IMG/VR virus record: IMGVR_UViG_3300031886_001092
Location: 1 to 29,524 of that record
Length of the DNA: 29,524 nucleotides
DNA from: a virus
Strand: one strand, 5' to 3'
Both the position numbers and the translations under genes were made by a program. Below, in pieces: positions 1 to 6,664 of this stretch. Under the pieces are notes generated by a model. It worked only from the letters and a program-made list of their open reading frames with translations. It did not search any database and was not told the DNA's origin. The stretch's first letter is position 1. Each line of letters starts with the position of its first letter.

Positions 1-773
1 CGGCCGCACCGGCAGTACAAGCCGCGGCATACCAATTAATACTTAACCGTAGAGTTGGTACTTATACACTTCCAGACAACGTTTTGATTGTTGCCGCAGG
101 TAACAGAGAAGCTGATAAAGGCGTTACATATAGAATGCCTGCTCCGTTGGCAAACAGATTCGTCCACTTAGAAATCAAAGTTGATTTTGATGATTGGTTT
201 GAGTGGGCAGTTAAGAACGATCAGCACCAAGATGTTGTTGGTTATTTGACATTTAGCAAGAAGGACTTATACGATTTTGATCCAAAATCCGCAAGCCGTT
301 CATTTGCTACACCCCGTTCATGGTCATTTGTTTCCGAACTTTTGGAAGATGATGACGATGAAAATACCACTACAGATTTAGTTAGTGGTGCAGTCGGCGA
401 AGGACTTGCTGTAAAATTCATGGCTCACAGAAAAGTAGCCGCACAACTTCCTAACCCAAGCGACATCTTAAATGCGAAGGTTAAGAAGCTAGAGACTCGA
501 GAAATCAGTGCCATGTATTCCTTGACAGTCTCTTTATGCTACGAATTGAAAGAAGCTTGTGATAAGAACGATAAGAAGTTTGACGACAAAGTTAATAACT
601 TCTTAAGGTTCTCAATGGACAACTTTGATACTGAATTGGTTGTCATGGGTATCAAATTAGCTCTTACACAATATCAACTTCCAATCGATCCAGATGAAGT
701 TGAGTGCTTTGATGAGTTCCATGAACGATTTGGCAAGTATATTAAAGCCGCACAAGGCGAGGCGTCGGCCTAA
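1..773 (+). CDS. MoxR-type AAA+ ATPase, C-terminal part (5' end outside window)
   Basis: The reading frame is open from the first in-frame codon (base 3) to the TAA at 771-773, so the gene begins upstream; 256 residues are visible. The segment after base 66 (LPDN, then VLIVAAGNRE) is a sensor-1 strand of a MoxR/CoxD-like AAA+ ATPase. It is followed by APLANRF with the arginine-finger region, then by a lid domain with a sensor-2-like PRSW around base 316. The Walker A and B motifs would lie upstream. MoxR ATPases are known to work with VWA-domain proteins as chaperone or metal-insertion machines, and the next gene encodes a VWA-like protein, which supports pairing. A hairpin terminator follows directly, so the partner is transcribed from its own promoter. 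The family call is firm; the phage role is unknown. Confidence 0.88.
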   Translation, partial: AAPAVQAAAYQLILNRRVGTYTLPDNVLIVAAGNREADKGVTYRMPAPLANRFVHLEIKVDFDDWFEWAVKNDQHQDVVGYLTFSKKDLYDFDPKSASRSFATPRSWSFVSELLEDDDDENTTTDLVSGAVGEGLAVKFMAHRKVAAQLPNPSDILNAKVKKLETREISAMYSLTVSLCYELKEACDKNDKKFDDKVNNFLRFSMDNFDTELVVMGIKLALTQYQLPIDPDEVECFDEFHERFGKYIKAAQGEASA

Positions 774-786
774 CAGACGCTATTTT

Positions 787-820
787 GGAGGGGGATTTTA
801 ATTAATCCCCTTCCATTTTT
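787..820 (+). terminator. Rho-independent terminator
   Basis: An 11-bp stem (787-797 with 804-814, one G-T wobble) encloses a 6-nt loop and is followed by A and five Ts (816-820). It sits 14 nt after the ATPase stop codon and just before a separate promoter, so it should end the upstream transcript. Confidence 0.9.
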
Positions 821-823
821 CGG

Positions 824-852
824 TTGACAATGAACATTAAATATAGTATAAT
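824..852 (+). promoter_or_regulatory. Sigma70-type promoter for the metallopeptidase gene
   Basis: A perfect -35 TTGACA (824-829) and a perfect -10 TATAAT (847-852) are separated by 17 bp. The predicted transcript starts near 859, giving a leader of about 27 nt before the likely start at 886. A host-sigma70 consensus suggests early or middle expression, unlike the late-type octamers farther on. Confidence 0.88.
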
Positions 853-885
853 ATACATATAATAAGAAATTGAGGAATGGCACAG

Positions 886-2178
886 ATGACTACAGTTACT
901 TTAGAAAACCCAAAAACAGAAGAAGTTAAACTTACACCAGAAGAGTTAAAAGATCTTCGGGCAGAAGTTTTGGACAAAATTATTGTAGCACGAGTTGGGC
1001 TACTTTTACGCCACCCATTTTTTGGTAATATGGCCACAAGGCTTATTATTAAAGAGTGTGATGACTGGTGTGGTACTGCCGCAACTGATGGTAGACACTT
1101 GTTTTATAATTCACAGTTTTTCGCTAAAATGACAAACAAAGAAATTGAGTTTGTTATAGCCCATGAAATTCTTCATTGCGTTTTTGATCATATGACAAGA
1201 CGTGAAGATAGAGAACCGCAACTTCATAATATTGCATCAGATTATATTGTTAATAATACTTTGGTGCGAGATCATATTGGAACAAAACCAAAAGATATTC
1301 AAATTTTCCAAGATTTTAAATATGAAGGTTGGACTTCAGAAAAGGTTTACGACGAGCTTTATAAGAAATATGATGACGAAGAGCTTAAACAATTAGGCGA
1401 ATTGCTTGACGAACATATTGATTGGGATAAAGATAACCAGGCAAGCCAGGGTAATTCTAAAAAGGGCAAAGGCAAAGATAAAAAAGAAGGTAACGGACCT
1501 CCAAAATATTCTAAAGATGAGCTCCGTAAAATCCGTGATGAAGTTAAGGAAAGTATGTTAGGTGCGGCACAGGCCGCAGGTGCTGGTAATGTTCCTGGCG
1601 AAGTTGATCGTTTTATTAAAGAACTTACTGAACCTAAAATGAACTGGCGTGATTTATTGCGTCAGCAAATCCAAAGCACTATTAAAAATGATTACTCTTT
1701 CCAACGTCCTTCACGCAAGGGATGGCATACAGGAGCAATTCTTCCAGGTATGACTTTTGATACAACTATTGATATTTGTATTGGAATTGATATGAGTGGT
1801 TCGATCGGAAACGCACAAGCTACTGTATTCTTAAGTGAGATACAAGGTATTATGCAAGAGTACCAGGACTACAGAATTAAGCTATGGTGCTTTGATACTA
1901 AAGTATATGGTGAAGCTGACTTTACTGCTGACAATGGTAGCGAACTTGAACACTACGAAATTAAAGGCGGTGGTGGAACAGACTTCATGGCTAATTGGAG
2001 ATATATGCAAAACGAAGGCATTAATCCAAAACGTTTCATTATGTTCACTGATGGTTATCCTTGGGATAGCTGGGGCGATGAAAACTACTGTGAAACAGTA
2101 TTCATCATTCACGGACATCATGATAAGAACTTAACGGCACCGTTCGGAGTAACGGCGCATTACGAAGACGCTAAATGA
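886..2178 (+). CDS. DUF2201-like putative metallopeptidase with VWA-like domain
   Basis: This 430-residue protein has an N-terminal zinc-peptidase-like domain with HEILH (about residues 93-97 from this start), preceded by EFVIA and followed by a further His and an SDYIVNN segment. A Lys/Gly/Asp-rich linker follows (about 180-220). The C-terminal half is von Willebrand A-like, with the MIDAS-type motif DMSGS at about 302-306. This order matches the predicted metallopeptidase/VWA-like proteins (DUF2201 type) known to pair with MoxR ATPases. I chose the ATG at 886 rather than 877 because GAGGA (872-876) directly touches the 877 ATG but lies 9 nt before 886. The last bases form an ATGA overlap with the next gene. 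Proteolytic activity is predicted, not shown; a metal-dependent chaperone role with the ATPase is possible. Confidence 0.82.
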   Translation: MTTVTLENPKTEEVKLTPEELKDLRAEVLDKIIVARVGLLLRHPFFGNMATRLIIKECDDWCGTAATDGRHLFYNSQFFAKMTNKEIEFVIAHEILHCVFDHMTRREDREPQLHNIASDYIVNNTLVRDHIGTKPKDIQIFQDFKYEGWTSEKVYDELYKKYDDEELKQLGELLDEHIDWDKDNQASQGNSKKGKGKDKKEGNGPPKYSKDELRKIRDEVKESMLGAAQAAGAGNVPGEVDRFIKELTEPKMNWRDLLRQQIQSTIKNDYSFQRPSRKGWHTGAILPGMTFDTTIDICIGIDMSGSIGNAQATVFLSEIQGIMQEYQDYRIKLWCFDTKVYGEADFTADNGSELEHYEIKGGGGTDFMANWRYMQNEGINPKRFIMFTDGYPWDSWGDENYCETVFIIHGHHDKNLTAPFGVTAHYEDAK

Positions 2179-2381
2179 GTCAGGCTTGGAGTTTCAAACT
2201 CAAATTTATGCATCCGGCCAAAGTTAGAACTATTAAAACTTTTGTATATAGCGATACAGGAGAAGATATCGAACAACGGTTTGCACCTAACATGGTTAGT
2301 AATATTAAACGGATAAAGGACCCATTAGCAGATCTTACCACTGACGGATGGTCTAAAAAGAAAGAATTTAAATACATTTAA
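2175..2381 (+). CDS. Small basic hypothetical protein
   Basis: A 68-residue protein whose ATG overlaps the preceding stop by four bases (ATGA), indicating translational coupling. It is rich in Lys and aromatic residues, ends in KKKEFKYI, and has no signal peptide, membrane segment or recognisable motif. Position and coupling suggest expression together with the metallopeptidase/VWA protein. Function unknown. Confidence 0.65.
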   Translation: MSQAWSFKLKFMHPAKVRTIKTFVYSDTGEDIEQRFAPNMVSNIKRIKDPLADLTTDGWSKKKEFKYI

Positions 2382-2398
2382 ACGGTATGGAGACGTTC

Positions 2399-2680
2399 AT
2401 GCTACACAAAACAGGGCAACCAAATGCCCTCAATTACTTTGACATTAGGCAACTTACTGTGGCTCCACCCCACTTTGAATATATTACCTTAAAGCAAAAC
2501 TATAATTTGGAAGACGCAATTACAAAATGGATTATGAAGAACTTAAAAGGAAGATTCTTTATTGGTAAAAGAGTAGATTTGGACAAAGAAAATGCGGTTG
2601 CAACTCTAGTTAATCTAGGTTTTGAAGATCCAAAAGAGCTTTCTTATTTCATGTTGGCGTGTCCACTTTTAAAGTACTAA
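2399..2680 (+). CDS. Small hypothetical protein
   Basis: A 93-residue protein with no motif I recognise; it looks like one compact alpha/beta domain. I chose the ATG at 2399 over the in-frame ATG at 2387 because GGAGA (2389-2393) lies 5 nt before 2399, whereas nothing SD-like precedes 2387. It follows the previous gene by 17 nt in the same direction. The stop codon overlaps a late-promoter-like octamer that serves the next gene. Function unknown. Confidence 0.65.
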   Translation: MLHKTGQPNALNYFDIRQLTVAPPHFEYITLKQNYNLEDAITKWIMKNLKGRFFIGKRVDLDKENAVATLVNLGFEDPKELSYFMLACPLLKY

Positions 2681-2686
2681 TAAATA
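2679..2686 (+). promoter_or_regulatory. T4-late-type promoter octamer (AATAAATA)
   Basis: AATAAATA matches the T4 late consensus TATAAATA at 7 of 8 positions and lies about 41 nt before the ATG at 2728, overlapping the stop codon of the previous gene. Transcription would start near 2692. An AT-only octamer arises easily by chance, so support comes mainly from its placement in a short gap. Confidence 0.5.
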
Positions 2687-2700
2687 TATGCGTATATAAT
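2685..2700. repeat. 16-bp element, inverted copy at 13035-13050
   Basis: TATATGCGTATATAAT occurs here and, as its exact reverse complement, at 13035-13050. Both copies are in intergenic gaps just upstream of transcription units. In this AT-rich sequence a chance 16-base match is possible, but both copies falling in the tiny intergenic fraction is notable. The role could be a promoter element or a protein-binding site. Confidence 0.45.
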
Positions 2701-2727
2701 ATATATTACATCTAAAGGAGAACATAT

Positions 2728-3081
2728 ATGTCAGATGGAAAACAAGCGATGGCAACAGAAGGAACTTCGGCTACTCCGCCTAAGGCGGCTCCGACGGCTC
2801 CAACTATGCCACCAGCACCAACAGTACCTCCTACAGGAGCACCAGCCGACGGGCAGGCACCTGGAAACCCTGAATTAACAGTTCAAGATTTAGGAGTACT
2901 AAAAACAATTATCGAAGTTGCACAGACTCGTGGGGCATTTAAGCCTAACGAAATGGAAGCTGTCGGTAAAACTTATACGAAATTAGATACATTTCTAACG
3001 AGTATACAAAATCAACAAGTAGCGGCACAAGGTAATGCTCCGGCAACACCAGCCAAGCCAGCTACAACTGGAGACAAATAA
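2728..3081 (+). CDS. Pro/Ala-rich small protein, possible virion-associated
   Basis: A 117-residue protein in three parts. An N-terminal Pro/Ala/Thr-rich low-complexity region (about residues 7-48) is followed by a compact helical segment starting ELTVQDLG and containing RGAFKPNEME (about 49-95), and then by an Ala/Pro/Thr-rich tail. AAAGGAG (2714-2720) lies 7 nt before the ATG. From memory, proteins with this helical segment occur beside structural genes in T4-like cyanophages; I could not check this. The gene overlaps the next by one base (TAATG). It may be a structural or assembly protein; function not established. Confidence 0.68.
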   Translation: MSDGKQAMATEGTSATPPKAAPTAPTMPPAPTVPPTGAPADGQAPGNPELTVQDLGVLKTIIEVAQTRGAFKPNEMEAVGKTYTKLDTFLTSIQNQQVAAQGNAPATPAKPATTGDK

Positions 3082-3686
3082 TGGCAAACTTAAAACATAT
3101 CGGACGATTTAAAGAGACCGGTCGTAAAGTTGCTGTTGTGTTTCGTACACTACCTAATGAGCCAGACAACTGTTTGGTCGTTAGAACTGAAGGCTTACCT
3201 GATTCTGATCATGATTTATTAATCAGATTAATCGAAAGCAATACAGGTCAAGTTGCACATGAATTAGCTGATGCTATGCAACGTACACCATTAAATGATG
3301 GTAGTATTATGTTAGCACGGTTTCATGCAAGAGGTAACCTAGTTAAAGCAGGGACTTCTGAGATTGAAATGACGCCAGACACACAAACTACAATTAGTCT
3401 TGACGAACTTAATAAGACTATTGCAGACCAAAAAGGTGTCCAAGTTAAGGATCTTGCAGTCGGTGGAACACAAGTTGAAGAAGTGGGATCGGTAAATGAA
3501 GTACCAATACCAACCGTTGCCGCTGAATCACAAACAGCTAAAGTTGACGACCCGTTAACAGATGATGCTTTAGCTACTAAACTACGAGCAGATGCTGACG
3601 GTTTATTCAAAGAAGCAACAGACCTCCGAAAACAAGCAGAAGACCTGAGCCCTACTAAAAAGGGTACGGCTCGTGTCAAGGAATAA
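3081..3686 (+). CDS. Conserved hypothetical protein of T4-like marine phages
   Basis: A 201-residue protein. The N-terminal ~100 residues form an alpha/beta domain beginning with a KHIGRFKETGRK segment. The C-terminal ~60 residues are acidic/Lys-rich and probably helical or coiled. GGAG (3070-3073) precedes the ATG by 7 nt, and TAATG couples it to the upstream gene. The domain resembles, from memory, a small protein conserved near structural genes in cyanomyoviruses, but I cannot assign an activity. The next gene starts inside its last codons. Confidence 0.7.
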   Translation: MANLKHIGRFKETGRKVAVVFRTLPNEPDNCLVVRTEGLPDSDHDLLIRLIESNTGQVAHELADAMQRTPLNDGSIMLARFHARGNLVKAGTSEIEMTPDTQTTISLDELNKTIADQKGVQVKDLAVGGTQVEEVGSVNEVPIPTVAAESQTAKVDDPLTDDALATKLRADADGLFKEATDLRKQAEDLSPTKKGTARVKE

Positions 3687-3993
3687 GAAGAGGCTACCCC
3701 AAAGCGTAATTGATAAATGGCCTGAAGTATTTAAAGACATAGATATTAAGGCCATTCCACTTCAATATTTGCATTCAATTAGGGTGCAATTCTCTAATGG
3801 CAAAATATGGGATGTTATGGTTAAGGACGATGCCAAAGCAAAAAACCCTATGTCAAGGCTTGAAAATACCCTACAAACCCTGTTCGATACATATGATACG
3901 AGTATCAAACACATAGATTTTAGAGTTGATACTGATCGTGTGAAAAAAGATGTACAAAAACGCACCCGTGGCTTCTTGAAGAAGAACAAATAA
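3673..3993 (+). CDS. Conserved small phage protein, GTG start
   Basis: A 106-residue basic protein starting at GTG (3673-3675) and overlapping the previous gene by 14 nt. Its middle contains PLQYLHSIRVQFSNGKIWDV, and it ends in a strongly basic RTRGFLKKNK tail. It resembles, from memory, a short protein found next to structural genes in T4-like marine phages. The basic tail could bind nucleic acid or an acidic partner, but that is a guess. Confidence 0.7.
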   Translation: MSRNKKRLPQSVIDKWPEVFKDIDIKAIPLQYLHSIRVQFSNGKIWDVMVKDDAKAKNPMSRLENTLQTLFDTYDTSIKHIDFRVDTDRVKKDVQKRTRGFLKKNK

Positions 3994-4006
3994 ATAATGT
4001 TAATGG

Positions 4007-4014
4007 CATAAATA
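4007..4014 (+). promoter_or_regulatory. T4-late-type promoter octamer (CATAAATA) for tail fibre
   Basis: CATAAATA differs from TATAAATA only at the first base and lies in the 48-nt gap before the tail-fibre gene. Transcription would start near 4020, leaving about 22 nt of leader that includes AGGAG (4027-4031). A second weaker match (AATAAATA, 3989-3996) overlaps the previous stop codon. A late promoter suits a virion gene. Confidence 0.6.
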
Positions 4015-4041
4015 CATATAGAATCCAGGAGTTAACAATAA

Positions 4042-5403
4042 ATGGCTTTAAGACTTAGAAGAGGTACAAACGTTGAACGATCGTTAATTACACCAGCAGA
4101 TGGTGAATTAATCTACACTACAGATACCAAAAGACTATATATTGGTGATGGTACCACAGCTGGCGGAAACCCTGTTGATACAGCAGGCGAGTTTTTAGGG
4201 TCTGATATAGATCTAAATAACTACAACATTACAGGTACAGGTAACATTAATACAACAGGTAATATTAATGTAACAGGTAGCATTACAGCAGATGGTAATC
4301 TTACACTTGGCGGAAACCTTACAATAGGTGATGCTTCAAGTGATACTGTTAGTTTTCTTGCTAAAGTAGAAAGTCACGTTATTCCAGATGTTGACGGAGC
4401 AAGAAACCTTGGATCTTCTAGTAATAAATTTAATCAAGTTTGGGCTAATACTGTTCATGTTTCTCAAGATGTTAATGCTACAAACATTAATGCTAATATT
4501 ATAGCTGACGATAGTACTGTAGTAATTAATAAAGCAACAGGAGCCATAAATGCCGCTGGTGTTTTTCAAGGCGAAGTTCAAGCAACTGATAACCAAGTAT
4601 TAATTAATCCAGCAACTAAGGCAATTGATGGTGCTACAATAACTGCTACTGTCAAATTGGTAGCTCCAGTTTTTGAAGGAACAGTAGACGGTGATATGAA
4701 CGGCTCTATATTTGGAGACGACTCAACACTATTAGTTGATGGCGTTAATAGTAGAGTTACACTTAACAACGGTACAGTTAATATTGATGGTGATCAAATT
4801 CAAACTACTACAACAGAATTGAAGCTAGGTGAAAAAACAGATGCGGTTGGTAAGACATTACAAATTACTAATACTGATGGAAGTTCACCAGTAGAACTAT
4901 TAGTAAAAGGATCAGCATCATTTGGTGGTGTAAGTAAATCAACTATTTCAAGTTATCACGGTTCAATGACAACTCCAGTTCAAGCAACTGATGGTGATTG
5001 GATCGGAGCATTCAACTCAGAAGTATGGGATCCTGGAACGTCATCTTGGATAGGATCAAGTTTGATTGCATTCAGATGTGATAACAATGAAACTGTAGCG
5101 TCTGATACAGCTAAAGGAAAAATTGCATTCATTAATAATGGTGGAACAGGTTCTACGCCAGCATTAAAAACAATGTCATTTGATTCTAGAGGATACCTAG
5201 CAATTAATAATACTCTTGACTATATTGCAACTGCGGCACTTGATGTTACAGGTGACTCAGTAGTAACTGGATATTCTAGAATGGGTAACTTAACAACTGT
5301 CCAACGAGATGCATTAACTCCTGAGGCAGGTATGATCATTTATAATACTACCGATAATGAATTCCAAGGACGCACAGGTGCGGCTTGGGTAGCATTACAC
5401 TAA
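4042..5403 (+). CDS. Tail fibre / receptor-binding virion protein
   Basis: A 453-residue protein. Residues 4-42 (LRLRRGT, then GELIYTTD and RLYIGDGTT) match the N-terminal domain common in phage tail-fibre and tropism-determinant-like proteins. Residues 66-95 are five tandem hexapeptides, a likely short beta-helix stalk. A long Thr/Asn/Gly-rich beta region follows, and the C-terminus (LTTVQRDALTPEAGMIIYNT, ending GAAWVALH) resembles fibre tips of marine phages. AGGAG lies 10 nt upstream, behind a late-type promoter octamer. It should bind a cell-surface receptor. It is the last clear virion gene before the enzyme-rich region, so it is one candidate target of those enzymes. Confidence 0.88.
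   Translation: MALRLRRGTNVERSLITPADGELIYTTDTKRLYIGDGTTAGGNPVDTAGEFLGSDIDLNNYNITGTGNINTTGNINVTGSITADGNLTLGGNLTIGDASSDTVSFLAKVESHVIPDVDGARNLGSSSNKFNQVWANTVHVSQDVNATNINANIIADDSTVVINKATGAINAAGVFQGEVQATDNQVLINPATKAIDGATITATVKLVAPVFEGTVDGDMNGSIFGDDSTLLVDGVNSRVTLNNGTVNIDGDQIQTTTTELKLGEKTDAVGKTLQITNTDGSSPVELLVKGSASFGGVSKSTISSYHGSMTTPVQATDGDWIGAFNSEVWDPGTSSWIGSSLIAFRCDNNETVASDTAKGKIAFINNGGTGSTPALKTMSFDSRGYLAINNTLDYIATAALDVTGDSVVTGYSRMGNLTTVQRDALTPEAGMIIYNTTDNEFQGRTGAAWVALH
4237..4326 (+). repeat. Five 18-nt tandem repeats coding hexapeptides in the fibre
   Basis: Five units of 18 nt (4237, 4255, 4273, 4291, 4309) encode TGNINT, TGNINV, TGSITA, DGNLTL and GGNLTI. DNA identity falls along the array, from nearly identical first units to diverged last ones. 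The pattern suggests a short beta-helical or triple-beta stalk that could change length by repeat gain or loss. Confidence 0.8.
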
Positions 5404-5448
5404 TTTCAACTTCAACTACATTCTAACTAAAACCAAATAAGTAAGAGT

Positions 5449-6120
5449 ATGAGCCTTACGTTATATACATCAGGTAGTACTGATGAACCAAAATTAATTA
5501 CTCATTCCTGGGACTTTATTAAAAGAAGTGCCCACAGGTCAGCAACCGAAATTGGATTAACTAAAGACGATATAGTACTAGATGTATTTCCTGCGAACAC
5601 TATAGCACACTACACAATCACCGGTCTTCCTGCGTTTGTAAGCGGCGCACAATACGTTTGTAGCAACTTTAATGCCTATACCTACCCTAAACTTTTTAAG
5701 CACGTTAAACCGACGTACATTAGCTTAATACCCCGTCATTTAGAATTATTAAACAAGACTAAAGACTTTAAAGATTTAGATATGAGTTGCGTCCGATATA
5801 TGGTTACAGGTAGTGCCAAAATAGAACAAGAATTTATTGATACGTTTAAAGCTAAAGGTGTACAAACTATTGCAAATTGGTACGGCATGACTGAGGTTCC
5901 ACCTCCTGTATTAATTGGATATGATTCTGTAAAATTTAATATGAAATCTGTAAGTAATGATCACGTAATGTTTCAATCTATTCATGACCCGTACCCTTTT
6001 AATTTAGCTGAATGTATTATTAACGGTAAATCTACAGGTGATATATTCGACATGGATAAACAAGAATTTTCACATAGACGAAAAGAGGCAAATGGACAAA
6101 CTTGGAAAACTGACGTTTAG
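5449..6120 (+). CDS. Truncated adenylate-forming (ANL superfamily) domain protein
   Basis: A 223-residue protein beginning almost at the ANL phosphate-binding loop: YTSGSTDEPK at residues 6-15 (motif A3; the usual Gly after Thr is Asp here). It continues with VTGSAKI (119-125, A4-like), NWYGMTEVP (143-151, motif A5) and STGD (195-198, A7-like), and stops at the hinge-like RRKEANG. Usual family members have about 150 residues before A3 and a C-terminal domain of about 110 residues with the A10 lysine; both are absent. It may still bind ATP and an acid, or be a degenerate remnant. SD-like TAAGAG lies just upstream. The next gene overlaps by 29 nt, suggesting joint translation with the GNAT-like protein. 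Substrate unknown. Confidence 0.72.
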   Translation: MSLTLYTSGSTDEPKLITHSWDFIKRSAHRSATEIGLTKDDIVLDVFPANTIAHYTITGLPAFVSGAQYVCSNFNAYTYPKLFKHVKPTYISLIPRHLELLNKTKDFKDLDMSCVRYMVTGSAKIEQEFIDTFKAKGVQTIANWYGMTEVPPPVLIGYDSVKFNMKSVSNDHVMFQSIHDPYPFNLAECIINGKSTGDIFDMDKQEFSHRRKEANGQTWKTDV

Positions 6121-6664
6121 ATTTGCAACTAATAATGATAAACCTTTAGTCGAAGATTTTTGCAAACTACAAAAAGATAATAATAATACCAGCCTAGAAA
6201 AAATGAAATGGGACTGGTGCCTAAAGAACGGTACGTGGACTGTTGCAATTTACGAAGATAAGATTGTTAGTATTGCAGGTATACACGACTTACCTGAAGT
6301 AGGATTTAATTGTTATAGATGTTTATTTCGTGGTGCTCAGCTTCCAGGATATACATTAGGTACCGGAAGAGACATTTTTAAAACAGGAATACACTTAACT
6401 CATTTATTAAACTTACAAATTGACTGGGCACCTAAGTCAGCAGACTTATTCATTAGCACCAATATAAATGATGACGGTGGCAAGAGCCAGCGTATGAACA
6501 ATACAATAATGCCGTTATTAGCTAAACGTGGTATATGGACTTTAGATAAAGAAATGGAATTATATAATGTACCACAGAACTTGTGGCGTATTAATGTTGA
6601 ACGGTACAAGGAAGAGCGTAACCGCTCGCTAAACAGCGATAAGAATACTGATCAAAAATCGTAA
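6092..6664 (+). CDS. GNAT-like acyltransferase family protein
   Basis: A 190-residue protein. I chose the ATG at 6092 (preceded by AGAGG) over an upstream in-frame ATG at 6038, which would overlap the previous gene by 83 nt and add residues that read like shadow sequence. The start (FRFATNNDKPLVEDFCKL) and the strand WTVAIYEDKIVSIAGI resemble a GNAT N-acetyltransferase beta-alpha-beta core. The later FISTNINDDGGKSQRMN segment is also compatible. No firm acetyl-CoA pyrophosphate loop is seen, so the fold is likely but the activity unsure. With the preceding ANL fragment it might form an activate-and-transfer acyl pair. Its end overlaps the convergent halogenase gene by 74 nt. Confidence 0.6.
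   Translation: MDKLGKLTFRFATNNDKPLVEDFCKLQKDNNNTSLEKMKWDWCLKNGTWTVAIYEDKIVSIAGIHDLPEVGFNCYRCLFRGAQLPGYTLGTGRDIFKTGIHLTHLLNLQIDWAPKSADLFISTNINDDGGKSQRMNNTIMPLLAKRGIWTLDKEMELYNVPQNLWRINVERYKEERNRSLNSDKNTDQKS

Noticed and set aside
837-1037. Reading frame on the - strand opposite the metallopeptidase start
   Set aside because: It covers a promoter and the opposite strand of a well-supported gene, has no homology signals and no SD.
5404-5448. tRNA or small RNA in the gap after the tail fibre
   Set aside because: The gap is 45 nt, lacks cloverleaf potential and only holds an SD-like sequence for the next gene.
6038-6091. Upstream extension of the GNAT-like gene to the ATG at 6038
   Set aside because: It would overlap the ANL gene by 83 nt; the ATG at 6092 has AGAGG upstream and fits the domain start.
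5449-6664. Frameshifted full-length ANL enzyme made of the two overlapping genes
   Set aside because: The second gene shows no ANL C-terminal motifs or A10 lysine and reads as a separate GNAT-like domain.
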